NCBI RefSeq assembly: GCF_002831585.1
Contig: NZ_CP025113.1
Location: 5,905,001 to 5,969,000, forward strand
Source: Bradyrhizobium sp. SK17
GTDB lineage: Bacteria; Pseudomonadota; Alphaproteobacteria; Rhizobiales; Xanthobacteraceae
Reading direction: 5' to 3'
Length of the DNA: 64,000 nt
The notes under the pieces are model-generated. The model searched no databases and was not told the DNA's origin. It saw nothing but the letters and a program-made list of their open reading frames with translations. Every line of letters starts with the position of its first letter. Position 1 is the stretch's first letter. Shown in pieces: positions 17,293 through 25,254 of the stretch. The position numbers were made by a program, and so were the translations under genes.

Positions 17293-18156
17293 ATGCACAT
17301 GCAGTCACAGCCGATGTCGCACATCAGATCTGGCGACGTCAGCCTTGAGCTTCGCCCTGCTCGATCCCCGACCAACAGGACGATAGCGTCCGCATCCGCG
17401 GTTGATCCCATCGTCGCTTTGCAAAGCGGAGCGCTCGAGGACGAGCGCGTCGTGCGCCAGTGGCCGCAGGTGGCCCTGGACGGCTATGGAGCGATCGCGG
17501 TTATCGCCTCTGACGCAGCTAGCCGGCGCTATATCACACGCATTCTACAACGTGCTGGATGCATGGCGACCGGCTTCACCGAACCACAGGCGGTGTTGGA
17601 CCCGCTCGCCGAACGCGAATACGATGTCGCTGTGGTGTCGGGCGACCCAGCGGAGCTGCCATGGTGCGCTTCCCTCCTTGGGGTGCGTCCCGATCTGGCC
17701 ATGCTGTTCGCTTTTCAGAGCGGCAATTCAGACACCATTGCCAAGGCGATCGACTCTGGGATCGATTGTCTCGAAGCGCCCTTCCTGGAATCGGACCTGA
17801 TCGCGCGTTCCGGACTGCTGTTCCGCTCCGTCTGGCGGCAGCGTGGCCTAATTATCCCAGGCGGCGAAGCCGCTGTCCGTCTCCACCTTTACCGGCCTCG
17901 CGTTCAAGTGAGGGGCCGTGAGATCGCGCTGACACCGGTTGAATACCGGACGCTCTGGGCCTTGGCGCAAAGCCGCGGCGGCGTTTCGCGTTTCTGCGAT
18001 CTGGAGAAAAGCGTTTGGGGGACTTCCTCCAATGCGCGTCGCGTTGCGCTACGGCAAGTCATCCAGGGTCTCCGGCGCAAGCTGAACGAGCGTTCTGACG
18101 ATCAGCGTCTCTTGAAGACCGAGCGGTGCGTCGGATACCGCCTGCTCAGCACATAG
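17293..18156 (+). CDS. Winged-helix regulator with degenerate receiver domain
   Basis: This 287-residue protein has a response-regulator layout. The N-terminal half folds like a receiver (YGAIAVIASDAASRRYITRI, then YDVAVVSGDPAELPW), and the C-terminal 80 residues form an OmpR-type winged helix (EIALTPVEYRTLWALAQS ending CVGYRLLS). The normal phosphoacceptor Asp is replaced by Ser at about residue 116, the acidic pair by SD, and the conserved Lys by Ala (LEAPF). It therefore probably does not respond to phosphorylation. About 50 extra residues precede the receiver. It follows a small membrane-protein gene with no gap and lies just past the trb operon, so it may control transfer. No kinase gene is next to it. 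Confidence 0.85.
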   Translation: MHMQSQPMSHIRSGDVSLELRPARSPTNRTIASASAVDPIVALQSGALEDERVVRQWPQVALDGYGAIAVIASDAASRRYITRILQRAGCMATGFTEPQAVLDPLAEREYDVAVVSGDPAELPWCASLLGVRPDLAMLFAFQSGNSDTIAKAIDSGIDCLEAPFLESDLIARSGLLFRSVWRQRGLIIPGGEAAVRLHLYRPRVQVRGREIALTPVEYRTLWALAQSRGGVSRFCDLEKSVWGTSSNARRVALRQVIQGLRRKLNERSDDQRLLKTERCVGYRLLST

Positions 18157-18179
18157 GCCCCCCGTCAATGCGAGGGGCC
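18156..18179 (+). other. GC-rich hairpin after the regulator gene
   Basis: GGCCCC (18156-18161) and GGGGCC (18174-18179) can form a stem starting at the last base of the stop codon of the winged-helix gene. No run of T follows, so it is not a standard intrinsic terminator. It may stabilise the mRNA 3' end. Confidence 0.35.
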
Positions 18180-18265
18180 GGCGCCGCCCTCCGTGACTGA
18201 ACGAGCTTTGTTACGGTCACTCCCCTCAGCCGTCTGCGGGGGTCGAGATGCGTTCCGCGATGCAG

Positions 18266-18355
18266 TTACCAATACCGCTCAGGATCGCGGAACCCAATCG
18301 TCGGGTCGATCGGCGGCTTGGCCTCGGCCAACCCGCAAAGCCATGCGGCGGCCAT
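18266..18355 (-). CDS. Very small hydrophobic ORF (possible remnant)
   Basis: From the ATG at 18355 this frame encodes 29 residues, MAAAWLCGLAEAKPP continuing to a PERYW end. The same frame is open 13 codons further upstream to 18394 and there reads LGILVFFVVVGAL, a good membrane segment, but no normal start codon precedes that part and a TAG stops the frame. It looks like a small single-pass membrane protein that has lost its start, or a microprotein using a rare start. No family is recognised. Confidence 0.3.
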   Translation of the reverse strand: MAAAWLCGLAEAKPPIDPTIGFRDPERYW

Positions 18356-18425
18356 CAGCGCGCCGACTACGACGAAGAAGACAAGAATGCCTAGCTAGGT
18401 CCCCGATCGCTTCCGTAAAGAACCT

Positions 18426-19403
18426 TTAGCGCTGTCTCGCCGAGCGCAGCGTCAGCTTTGGTCGCCGTTGATTATCCGTTTGACGGACGGTCGCCACCTT
18501 GCGGCCGATCAGCAGCAGTTGATTGGCGTTGTCGTTGTATTCGCGACTCGCTGAGAGGTGCTTCTCCATTTTGGCAAGCTCCAGCGCGAGCGCCTGGGGA
18601 AGGTCTTGGCCAGGTGGATTCCACCGAGGGTCTGCTGCGAAGCGCCCATGAAAGAAATCTAATCCTTCAAGCGCCTCGATCTCGAAGATGCCCTTGAAGA
18701 GGGAAGCCAGTTCGTCGGTCGAGAAGAGGTGGAAGCTGAATGCCACGCGGCAGCCGTCAGCCAGCTCCACCTCGCACCAATTCCGCCGCTGGTCGTGGCG
18801 AAGCCGGCGCACGTCGCTGATTGCGGCGACAAGTCCGGACGCCATGCTCCCGACCGGCCGGACGGTCGTGATGAAACTGCCGCGGGTGACGCGCCCGAGT
18901 TCCCTTGCGACCGACGGGAGCTCCGCGAGAGGGATGTGGCTGAGCACGCTGTAGAGGCACAGCGTAAGGTCGACGCTGTTGTCCGCCTCGGGAAGGGGAT
19001 GCGTGAGGTCGCCGACCGTGAATTCCAGCCTGACGCCGGGTAGAGACGAGAGGCCGCGGCAATTCACTCGGGCTTGCTGGATCTGCTCGGCGGAGACATC
19101 GAATCCGCGGGCCGAGATCTCGACGAAGCCCATTTCCCTGGCGTTGATCACCAGGCGCTTTAGCCATGTGCCGGGGCCGCACCCGGCGTCGAGAACGCTG
19201 AGGGAGGTTGTCCCTGACAGGCGTATCTCGCACAGCCTGGCCATGATGCATGTCCAGACCTGATGGTCCGCGTAGGCGTGCGGGCCGCTAAAGCGGAACA
19301 GATCCGACGTATCGCCGTCCGCATAGCTGCCATAGATGGCGCCGGACAGGTCATAGGCTTTAGCCACAGGCGACGTGCGAACTTCTTTGCTGATTGCGAG
19401 CAT
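18426..19403 (-). CDS. Class I SAM-dependent methyltransferase
   Basis: This 325-residue protein has the Rossmann methyltransferase motif SLSVLDAGCGPGTWLKRL, an acidic motif II region (ARGFDVSAEQIQQAR) and a motif resembling post-motif III (DLTLCLYSVLSHIP). The C-terminal half is not diagnostic, so the substrate is unknown. The ATG at 19403 is chosen because it lies one base after the upstream small gene's stop, which suggests translational coupling. It forms a two-gene unit with the small gene at 19405. Confidence 0.8.
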   Translation of the reverse strand: MLAISKEVRTSPVAKAYDLSGAIYGSYADGDTSDLFRFSGPHAYADHQVWTCIMARLCEIRLSGTTSLSVLDAGCGPGTWLKRLVINAREMGFVEISARGFDVSAEQIQQARVNCRGLSSLPGVRLEFTVGDLTHPLPEADNSVDLTLCLYSVLSHIPLAELPSVARELGRVTRGSFITTVRPVGSMASGLVAAISDVRRLRHDQRRNWCEVELADGCRVAFSFHLFSTDELASLFKGIFEIEALEGLDFFHGRFAADPRWNPPGQDLPQALALELAKMEKHLSASREYNDNANQLLLIGRKVATVRQTDNQRRPKLTLRSARQR

Positions 19404-19404
19404 T

Positions 19405-19689
19405 TCAGGCCGCCTTCCGATAGGCGGGCGCTCTGCTCTTCGACGCATTGCTGCCATGGAAGCTGGCCTGCCGAAAAATGAGGGCGCTGGCTTGAGGAAG
19501 CTCGACGATCAGGTCAGGGCGACGCCCATTTTCGGAGAGCGCGAATTTTCGCGCCCATTCCCGATTGATGAAATAACCTGATCGGCTGCAGGACTGGTCT
19601 TGAACAACCCAATGGCCCAGATGATCGGGGGCCATGAAAAAAAGCTGCTGTGACCCGTCGTCAGGGTCATCGGACTCGTCGGAGGTCAT
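19405..19689 (-). CDS. Small protein, unknown function, coupled to methyltransferase
   Basis: This is a 94-residue protein. The acidic start (MTSDESDDPDDGS) is followed by a compact core, HLGHWVVQDQSCSRSGYFIN, then REWARKFALSENGRRPDLIV. Short proteins with this GxWVVQDQ pattern occur widely in rhizobia as uncharacterised families. A strong AAAGGAG site lies before the ATG at 19689. The stop is one base before the methyltransferase start, so the two are likely cotranscribed. Confidence 0.65.
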   Translation of the reverse strand: MTSDESDDPDDGSQQLFFMAPDHLGHWVVQDQSCSRSGYFINREWARKFALSENGRRPDLIVELPQASALIFRQASFHGSNASKSRAPAYRKAA

Positions 19690-19767
19690 ACTCCATCTCC
19701 TTTGCTTGTGAGTGATCATGTGCGCCTCGCTGGGCGGCGCGGTGTTCTGCTCATGCCGCCCGCTCGC

Positions 19768-21018
19768 TCAGAAGAGGATGCCGGTCTCCACCAGGGCGCG
19801 GACCTGATCGCGCTGGTTAAAGTCGCGGCCGAAGCCGGATCCGGGTTGAAGGTGGCCAATCCCGGTGTAAGACAGCTCGCCACGCGCGAAGAACACGCCC
19901 TTCTGGTATGTCGGAGTAATGGTGAACGACCATGCGTCGCTCTTTGCGCCGTAGAGCAGGTTGGTCGGCGTGCAGTTGGCGTCCGCCCCGCACGTTCCGC
20001 CCGTTGTCTTCAGATACTCGGCGCGGGCGCCGAGCGACCATTCACTGTTTAGCGCGTATTTGACCAGCAGCGCGCCGCCATAGGTGTCGGCCGAGCGAAT
20101 GATGCCGAGCTGATCATCACGCCCGACGTGGCTGTATTGCAGATAGGGGGTGAGCGTCAGCGGACCGCTGGTGTAAGTGTAGATGAGATTGAAGATACTG
20201 CTGTTGTTCTGAGCGAGGGGCGTCGCCACTGACGACTTGTCGCTCCGCGATAGGCTGCCGGCGCCGACGAAGCTGATCGAGTTCGACGCGTCGATCGCAT
20301 AGCCCAACATGCCCGAAAGCCAGTTGAGCTTGCCGGAAAAATAGCCGTCGTTGAGCGAGACCGCCGCGGAGAGCGGCCCCCGCGCATAATTGATCTGCAC
20401 GCCGCGGCTGATGGCCGGCTCCTGATTCCAAAGGAGGCCGCGTTCGATGTTGACGTTCTGAAAGGTGAAGGTCGATTCCGCTCCCACCATTGTCGGCAGC
20501 AAACCAGCCATGACCGTCAGCTCCGGCGTGATCACCCCCTTCGCGTAGGCGACCGGAACAGGACCAAACAACTGGTCCGTCGCCTTGGTCGCTTGCAGAT
20601 AGGACGAGCCCAGCGACGGCAAGGAATATGCCCCCGCCTGAATGTAAAACTGCAAAGGCCCCTGAGTCGTCTGGATCTCGATCTGTCCGTTACTCAGATC
20701 GACGAACCCATCCTGATTGCCGATCCCGCCGGCATGGCTTGCGTGAGTCTGAAGGCCGCCGATCCCGCTCACCTGGCCGGAGATGGCGACCGATCCGAAC
20801 GGACCGGCGTCGACCGTGAGGGGGTGGGGGTTTGGGGCGAGCGGCCCGGAGAAGCTAGGACTGGGAAGCGGGTCCGCGTTAGCGACGCCGGCCCAAGAAA
20901 CGGCACCGCAACTGCCCAGCAAGAGGAGCACCCACAAGGCTGGACCGCCGAGGCGGCGACATCCGGAATGTCGAGCAGCACACAGAACAGGCGATGGGTG
21001 TGATAGCGGGCTTATCAT
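19768..21018 (-). CDS. Outer-membrane beta-barrel protein (OmpL/BBP2-like porin)
   Basis: This 416-residue protein has a signal sequence (ALWVLLLLGSCGAVSWAGVANA) and then many alternating amphipathic strands rich in Tyr, Gly and Ser (FNLIYTYTSGPLTLTPYLQY). It ends in a terminal Phe (VETGILF), as expected for an outer-membrane barrel. It resembles the putative porin family with PF07642-like features. The ATG at 21018 is chosen over that at 21027 because AAGGGA lies about 9 bases ahead of it. It probably lets small solutes pass the outer membrane. The gene lies near a LysR gene and the K+ uptake operon, so a link to salt or nutrient uptake is possible. Confidence 0.8.
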   Translation of the reverse strand: MISPLSHPSPVLCAARHSGCRRLGGPALWVLLLLGSCGAVSWAGVANADPLPSPSFSGPLAPNPHPLTVDAGPFGSVAISGQVSGIGGLQTHASHAGGIGNQDGFVDLSNGQIEIQTTQGPLQFYIQAGAYSLPSLGSSYLQATKATDQLFGPVPVAYAKGVITPELTVMAGLLPTMVGAESTFTFQNVNIERGLLWNQEPAISRGVQINYARGPLSAAVSLNDGYFSGKLNWLSGMLGYAIDASNSISFVGAGSLSRSDKSSVATPLAQNNSSIFNLIYTYTSGPLTLTPYLQYSHVGRDDQLGIIRSADTYGGALLVKYALNSEWSLGARAEYLKTTGGTCGADANCTPTNLLYGAKSDAWSFTITPTYQKGVFFARGELSYTGIGHLQPGSGFGRDFNQRDQVRALVETGILF

Positions 21019-21096
21019 TAGGTGCATTCCCTTTGCGTGAAGGTCAATGCACGCAAGAAGTAAGAGGAAGGGCGTAAAATCGGCACCTTATCTTCC

Positions 21097-21110
21097 ACTT
21101 ATTCGTAAGT
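21097..21110. promoter_or_regulatory. Inverted repeat upstream of the porin gene
   Basis: ACTTA-TTCG-TAAGT forms an inverted repeat about 80 bases before the porin start, between it and the LysR gene. The spacing fits an operator. The regulator that might bind is unknown; the adjacent LysR protein and KdpE are candidates. Confidence 0.25.
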
Positions 21111-21134
21111 ACCGTATAAGGACGCCGCCCTCCC

Positions 21135-22103
21135 CTACGCGGAGAACGTAGATTTCGCTGAGTCTGCAATGAGCTGCGAAGTGCGGGAGTCTCCCGTTGC
21201 AAAGCCGTCGCGCACCTTGGCCAAGGTGTTGGCCACGCTTAAGAAGCGCCGGAAAGCAGGATTATCATTCTCATCCGACCATATCCCGCAGAACGGAATG
21301 AAGCATCCAGTCAGGGGACGATACTCAACGCCGGCAAATCGCGCTTCTACAACGGAGTCGCTCGCCAAGGTAATGCCGCGTCCACAAGCGACGAGCTGCA
21401 TCAAGGTTTGACGAGACACGCTGTCACGCAGAATGTCGGGGCGGTGGCCAAGCGCGGAGAGATTGCGAAAAAGGAAGCTTTCTATATCCCTCCCCGGCGC
21501 AACTTCAGTCACTATGAAGCGCCTATAACGTATGTCATCGAAAGAGATTTCCGATTGACGTGCAAGGGGGTCCCCTTGTGCCACAACAACGTATACCTGT
21601 TCCGTCCAGAAGCGAACGGAATTGAAGCCTGCGACTTCAAGGGGCTCAGTCACGAATGCAATATCAAGCTCATGACGACGTATCGCCGGGATGAGTTCGA
21701 TATGGTCGCCCTCGACGAACTCGAGTTGAACCTCGCTGTGATGCTTACCGAATCGGGCAATCAGCTCCGCAACGAAGCCGGTAGCCAAAGAAGAAAAAAG
21801 GCCAATCCGGATAACGCCGCTTCCCCCGCGCCCGATCGCGCCAACCTCTCGGATAGCATACTCAATTTGCGTCAGCGCACATTCCGCCCTCCGGACGAAA
21901 TTCTCTCCGGCCTGCGTAAGAAGAACGCCCGAGCGCCGCCGGATGAAAAGACTGGAACCGAGCGCGTCTTCTAAATCCCGAATTTTCCGGCTGATCGTCG
22001 ACTCCCGCACGCCGAGCTTGCTAGAAGCTCTTCTCAAACTCCCTTCCTCGGCGGCCGTCACGACAAAGCGAAGCTGCCGAACCTCGACGTTGCATTTCCG
22101 CAT
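21135..22103 (-). CDS. LysR-family transcriptional regulator
   Basis: This 322-residue protein has an N-terminal LysR helix-turn-helix (RQLRFVVTAAEEGSLRRA, then LGVRESTISRKIRDLE) and a periplasmic-binding-like effector domain from about residue 95 (GVIRIGLFSSLATGFVAELI). It is divergent from the kdp operon with about 510 bases between, and upstream of the porin gene on the same strand. LysR proteins usually act on a divergent neighbour, so kdpF or the porin could be targets. The inducer is unknown. Confidence 0.92.
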   Translation of the reverse strand: MRKCNVEVRQLRFVVTAAEEGSLRRASSKLGVRESTISRKIRDLEDALGSSLFIRRRSGVLLTQAGENFVRRAECALTQIEYAIREVGAIGRGGSGVIRIGLFSSLATGFVAELIARFGKHHSEVQLEFVEGDHIELIPAIRRHELDIAFVTEPLEVAGFNSVRFWTEQVYVVVAQGDPLARQSEISFDDIRYRRFIVTEVAPGRDIESFLFRNLSALGHRPDILRDSVSRQTLMQLVACGRGITLASDSVVEARFAGVEYRPLTGCFIPFCGIWSDENDNPAFRRFLSVANTLAKVRDGFATGDSRTSQLIADSAKSTFSA

Positions 22104-22614
22104 AGATCCGATCAGTTTGCCGAGCGGCTTAGATTGAGATGGCCGCGTCGAAGCCGCGGTTCATTTCGGCCTTGCCCGAGATTGTCGTGTGATATGTAGT
22201 GGCATAAACGTATAACTGCGTCGTAGGCGATCGCGTATAAGTCCGGTGCAGCGTTTTTTCCGCTAGCATAAAAACGGCGCAAAATTCCGTACCTCTAGGA
22301 AATTGCCCTCCGTCGGCTGTTGGCCGAGCGCGCCGCGACCGCAGTATTCGCGGTGAACCAGGTTTACCCCTGCTGCATTTTCTGATGTCTTTACACCGTC
22401 CTTACGTCTTGGCGTAAAAACTCAGCACCACTCTGACATGCGGCGCTCTACATCCATCACAGCATTCCAAGCTGAAAATGGAGCCAGCACGCATGCTCGA
22501 CACTCTCCCATCACTTAAAGCCCGGCCGCCAGCGAAGCGATTGGCAGCCCACTCGCCCTCGCTGATCAGCGCTCCGCGCTTTCTCATTCGCTCTCAATCC
22601 TATGGAGGTCAGCC
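22104..22614. other. Noncoding region between LysR gene and kdp operon
   Basis: I find no convincing gene in these 511 bases. The stretch must hold promoters for the LysR gene and for kdp. It is less GC-rich than the coding sequence in parts (for example around 22250-22290). A candidate KdpE site is listed separately at 22390. A 61-residue minus-strand frame (22402-22587) lacks any recognisable feature. Confidence 0.6.
22390..22406 (+). promoter_or_regulatory. Candidate KdpE-type binding site
   Basis: TTTACA (22390-22395) and CTTACG (22401-22406) are separated by 5 bases. KdpE sites in other bacteria are T-rich half-sites of this kind with similar spacing. It lies about 210 bases before kdpF, which would allow a promoter in between. 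The similarity is loose and untested. Confidence 0.25.
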
Positions 22615-22710
22615 ATGGCCGCTGCCGCGATGACCTGGCTCGCCGGTCTCTGCGCCGCCGGCCTCACGATTTACCTGTTCTATGCTCTCGTGAAGCCAGA
22701 GCGCTTCTGA
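22615..22710 (+). CDS. kdpF: K+-transporting ATPase subunit KdpF
   Basis: This short gene encodes 31 residues, with a single membrane segment ending LFYALVKPERF. The YxLxxPExF-type end is the hallmark of KdpF. KdpF is thought to stabilise the KdpABC complex. A good GGAGGT site lies 6 bases before the ATG. Confidence 0.8.
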   Translation: MAAAAMTWLAGLCAAGLTIYLFYALVKPERF

Positions 22711-22746
22711 GGCTGGCAATCGCAACATTAAAACTCGGTGACAACT

Positions 22747-22830
22747 ATGGGCGACCTCATTTTCGTAGCTGTGACGCTTGTTTTCTTCGCAACCACGGCA
22801 GGGTTCATCATCGCCCTGGATCGGATTTGA
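22747..22830 (+). CDS. Small single-pass membrane protein in kdp operon
   Basis: The frame from the ATG at 22747 encodes 27 residues, [19 protein letters not shown] then FIIALDRI. It is one hydrophobic segment with an acidic start and a basic-aspartate end. Similar very short frames ending in (D/E)RL or (D/E)RI sit near kdpA in other alphaproteobacteria. It lies between kdpF and kdpA, 14 bases from kdpA, so it is probably translated with them. The function is unknown, and it may be a second small subunit. Confidence 0.6.
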   Translation: MGDLIFVAVTLVFFATTAGFIIALDRI

Positions 22831-22843
22831 GGGGGCGCTCGTC

Positions 22844-24547
22844 ATGACTGAAGACATCACACAGTTTGTAATCATACTCGCGATCATGACTGGACTGGTC
22901 GTGGTCCTCGGCAAGTGGATGACGCACATGTTCACGAGCCCCGCCGACAACATTGTCGAACGTGGCACCTATCGCATTCTCGGCGTCGATCCGGCGGAGA
23001 AGATGTCCTGGAAACGCTATGGCATGGTGCTGCTGCTCAGCAACGCCGCCATGATGTTGCTCGGCTATCTCGTCCTTCGCCTGCAACAATATCTGCCGGG
23101 CGACACGCTCGGGCGCGCGTCGCAGACGCCGGATCTGGCCTTCAACACCGCCGCATCCTTCATCACCAACACCAACTGGCAGTCCTATTCGGGCGAATCC
23201 AGTCTTTCGAACTTCTCGCAGATGGCGGTCATCACCTTCCTGATGACGGTCAGCGCGGCGACAGGCGTGGCCGCGGCAGGCGGCTTCATCCGCGGGCTCA
23301 GCCGCAAGACCTCGGCGGACATCGGCAACTACTGGGTCGACTTCACCCGCGTCGTCTACCGCCTGTTCCTGCCGCTCTGCTTCGTCATGGCGCTGGTCTA
23401 CGTCTGGCAGGGAATGCCGCAGACGCTGATGTCGGACACGATCGTCACGACGCTCGAAGGCATGAAGCAGCAGCTCATCATCGGGCCGGTCGCCAGCCTT
23501 GAATCGATCAAGCACATCGGGACCAACGGTGGCGGCTTCTTCGGCATGAACGCCGCCCACCCATTCGAGAACCCGACCCCGCTTACCAACACGCTGCACA
23601 TCCTCAGCATGCTGCTGATCCCCTCGGCGCTGACCTACACGTTCGGTGCGATGATCCTGCGCCGCAAGCAGGGCTGGGCCTTCTTCGCGGCCTTCCTGAT
23701 CATGTTCGTCGCCTTCCTTGCGCTGATCTACAGCGCTGAACGTGCCGGCAATCCGCTGCTCGCCACGCTCGGCGCCGACCAGGCCCAAACCGAGATCCTC
23801 GGCGGCGGCAACATGGAGGGCAAGGAGCTTCGCTTCGGCATCGCTCAGACCAGCCTGTTCGCCACGACCACCACCGCGGCGACGACCGGTTCGGTCGACG
23901 CGATGCATTCCTCGCTGACCCCGCTGGGCGGCCTGGTGCCGATCGCACAGATGATGCTGAACAACGTGTTCGGCGGCGATGGCGTCGGTCTCATCAACCT
24001 CGTCACCTACGCGATCCTGACCGTGTTCCTTGTCGGCATGATGATCGGTCGCACGCCCGAGTTCCTCGGCAAGAAGGTCGAAGCGCGGGAGATGAAATAT
24101 GTGATGCTCGCGGTACTGGCGCATCCGTTCAGCATCCTGGGCTTCACGGCGCTCGCCTGCCTGATGCCTTCGACCCTCGATAGCCTGGCCAACACAGGGC
24201 CGCACGGCTTCAGCGAGGTGCTCTATGCCTACACCTCCGGCACGGCCAACAATGGCTCGGCCTTCGCCGGCCTCAACGCCAACACGCCGTTCTTCAACAC
24301 GACGATCGGTCTCGCCATGCTGGTCGGGCGATATCTCACTCTGCTGCCGATGCTGGCGGTCGCCGGCGTGATGGCCGCCAAGAAAACCGTGCCGGCTGGC
24401 CCGGGCACTCTGTCGACGGCGACGCCGCTGTTCACCGGGCTGCTTGTCTTCGTGATCATCGTCGTCGGCGGCCTGACCTTCCTGCCGGCGCTCGCCCTCG
24501 GCCCCATCGTCGAGCATCTGCTGATGCTCGCGGGCACGACCTTCTAA
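22844..24547 (+). CDS. kdpA: K+-transporting ATPase subunit KdpA
   Basis: This is the K+-selective channel-like subunit of 567 residues, with about ten membrane segments and repeats containing the filter residues, such as [20 protein letters not shown] near the middle. It imports K+ when external K+ is scarce, together with KdpB, KdpC and KdpF. The frame is open further upstream, but the ATG at 22844 gives the expected N-terminus. It runs into kdpC with an 11-base gap. The full family length is present. Confidence 0.96.
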   Translation: MTEDITQFVIILAIMTGLVVVLGKWMTHMFTSPADNIVERGTYRILGVDPAEKMSWKRYGMVLLLSNAAMMLLGYLVLRLQQYLPGDTLGRASQTPDLAFNTAASFITNTNWQSYSGESSLSNFSQMAVITFLMTVSAATGVAAAGGFIRGLSRKTSADIGNYWVDFTRVVYRLFLPLCFVMALVYVWQGMPQTLMSDTIVTTLEGMKQQLIIGPVASLESIKHIGTNGGGFFGMNAAHPFENPTPLTNTLHILSMLLIPSALTYTFGAMILRRKQGWAFFAAFLIMFVAFLALIYSAERAGNPLLATLGADQAQTEILGGGNMEGKELRFGIAQTSLFATTTTAATTGSVDAMHSSLTPLGGLVPIAQMMLNNVFGGDGVGLINLVTYAILTVFLVGMMIGRTPEFLGKKVEAREMKYVMLAVLAHPFSILGFTALACLMPSTLDSLANTGPHGFSEVLYAYTSGTANNGSAFAGLNANTPFFNTTIGLAMLVGRYLTLLPMLAVAGVMAAKKTVPAGPGTLSTATPLFTGLLVFVIIVVGGLTFLPALALGPIVEHLLMLAGTTF

Positions 24548-24558
24548 GGACAGATCCC

Positions 24559-25239
24559 ATGCGAGAGATATCCAAAACCACCAATACGCATGCGTCGGCC
24601 GGCCCTCTTCTGGGCGGCCTCACGCGCCCGGTCCTCGTCTCCGCCGTGTTCTTCATGGCGGTCACCGGGATCGCCTATCCGCTGGCGACGACCGGCGTCG
24701 CGACGCTGTTCTTCCCCGCACAGTCGCGAGGAAGCATCGTGACGGCCGACGGCAAGGACGTGGGCTCCCGGGTCATCGGCCAATATTTCACCCGGCCGGA
24801 CTATTTCCATGGCCGGCCCAGCACGACCTCCGGAACAGATCCCAACGATCCGTCCAAAACGGTCGACCAGCCCTATAACGCCGCCGCCAGCGGCGCGAGC
24901 AATCAAGGCGCGATCAGCAAGAAGCTGATCGAGGCAGTGACGGAACGGACCGCGGCCTATCGTGAAGAGAATGGCCTTGCCGCCAACGCGCCCGTGCCAA
25001 TCGATGCTGTCACCGCGTCTGGATCGGGCCTCGATCCGCATATCTCGCTCGCCAATGCGCGATTGCAGGTTGCCCGAGTCGCCAAGGCGCGGGGCCTGTC
25101 CCCCGACAAAGTGATGGAGCTCGTCGACCAGAATACGAGCGGTCGCCAACTCGGCGTCCTCGGCGATCCCAGAATCAATGTTCTCGAACTCAATCTCGCG
25201 CTGGATGCGGCGGCCCCCGCCCGTCCGGCCGCGCAATAA
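24559..25239 (+). CDS. kdpC: K+-transporting ATPase subunit KdpC
   Basis: This 226-residue protein has one N-terminal membrane segment (PVLVSAVFFMAVTGIAYPLA) and a periplasmic domain with DPHISLANARLQVARVAKARG and ending INVLELNLALD, typical for KdpC. It stabilises the KdpA-KdpB complex and improves K+ binding. Its place here is unusual, because it lies before kdpB; in most bacteria it follows kdpB. Confidence 0.95.
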   Translation: MREISKTTNTHASAGPLLGGLTRPVLVSAVFFMAVTGIAYPLATTGVATLFFPAQSRGSIVTADGKDVGSRVIGQYFTRPDYFHGRPSTTSGTDPNDPSKTVDQPYNAAASGASNQGAISKKLIEAVTERTAAYREENGLAANAPVPIDAVTASGSGLDPHISLANARLQVARVAKARGLSPDKVMELVDQNTSGRQLGVLGDPRINVLELNLALDAAAPARPAAQ

Positions 25240-25254
25240 GAAAGCGGTGCCATC

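Noticed and set aside
18156..18179. Hairpin as an intrinsic terminator
   Set aside because: There is no T-run after the stem, so I list it only as a hairpin.
18193..18429. 78-residue plus-strand frame after the winged-helix gene
   Set aside because: Arg-rich low-quality sequence with no start signal; the minus strand here looks more gene-like.
21408..21974. 188-residue plus-strand frame opposite the LysR gene
   Set aside because: The LysR protein on minus is clearly real and this frame has no family.
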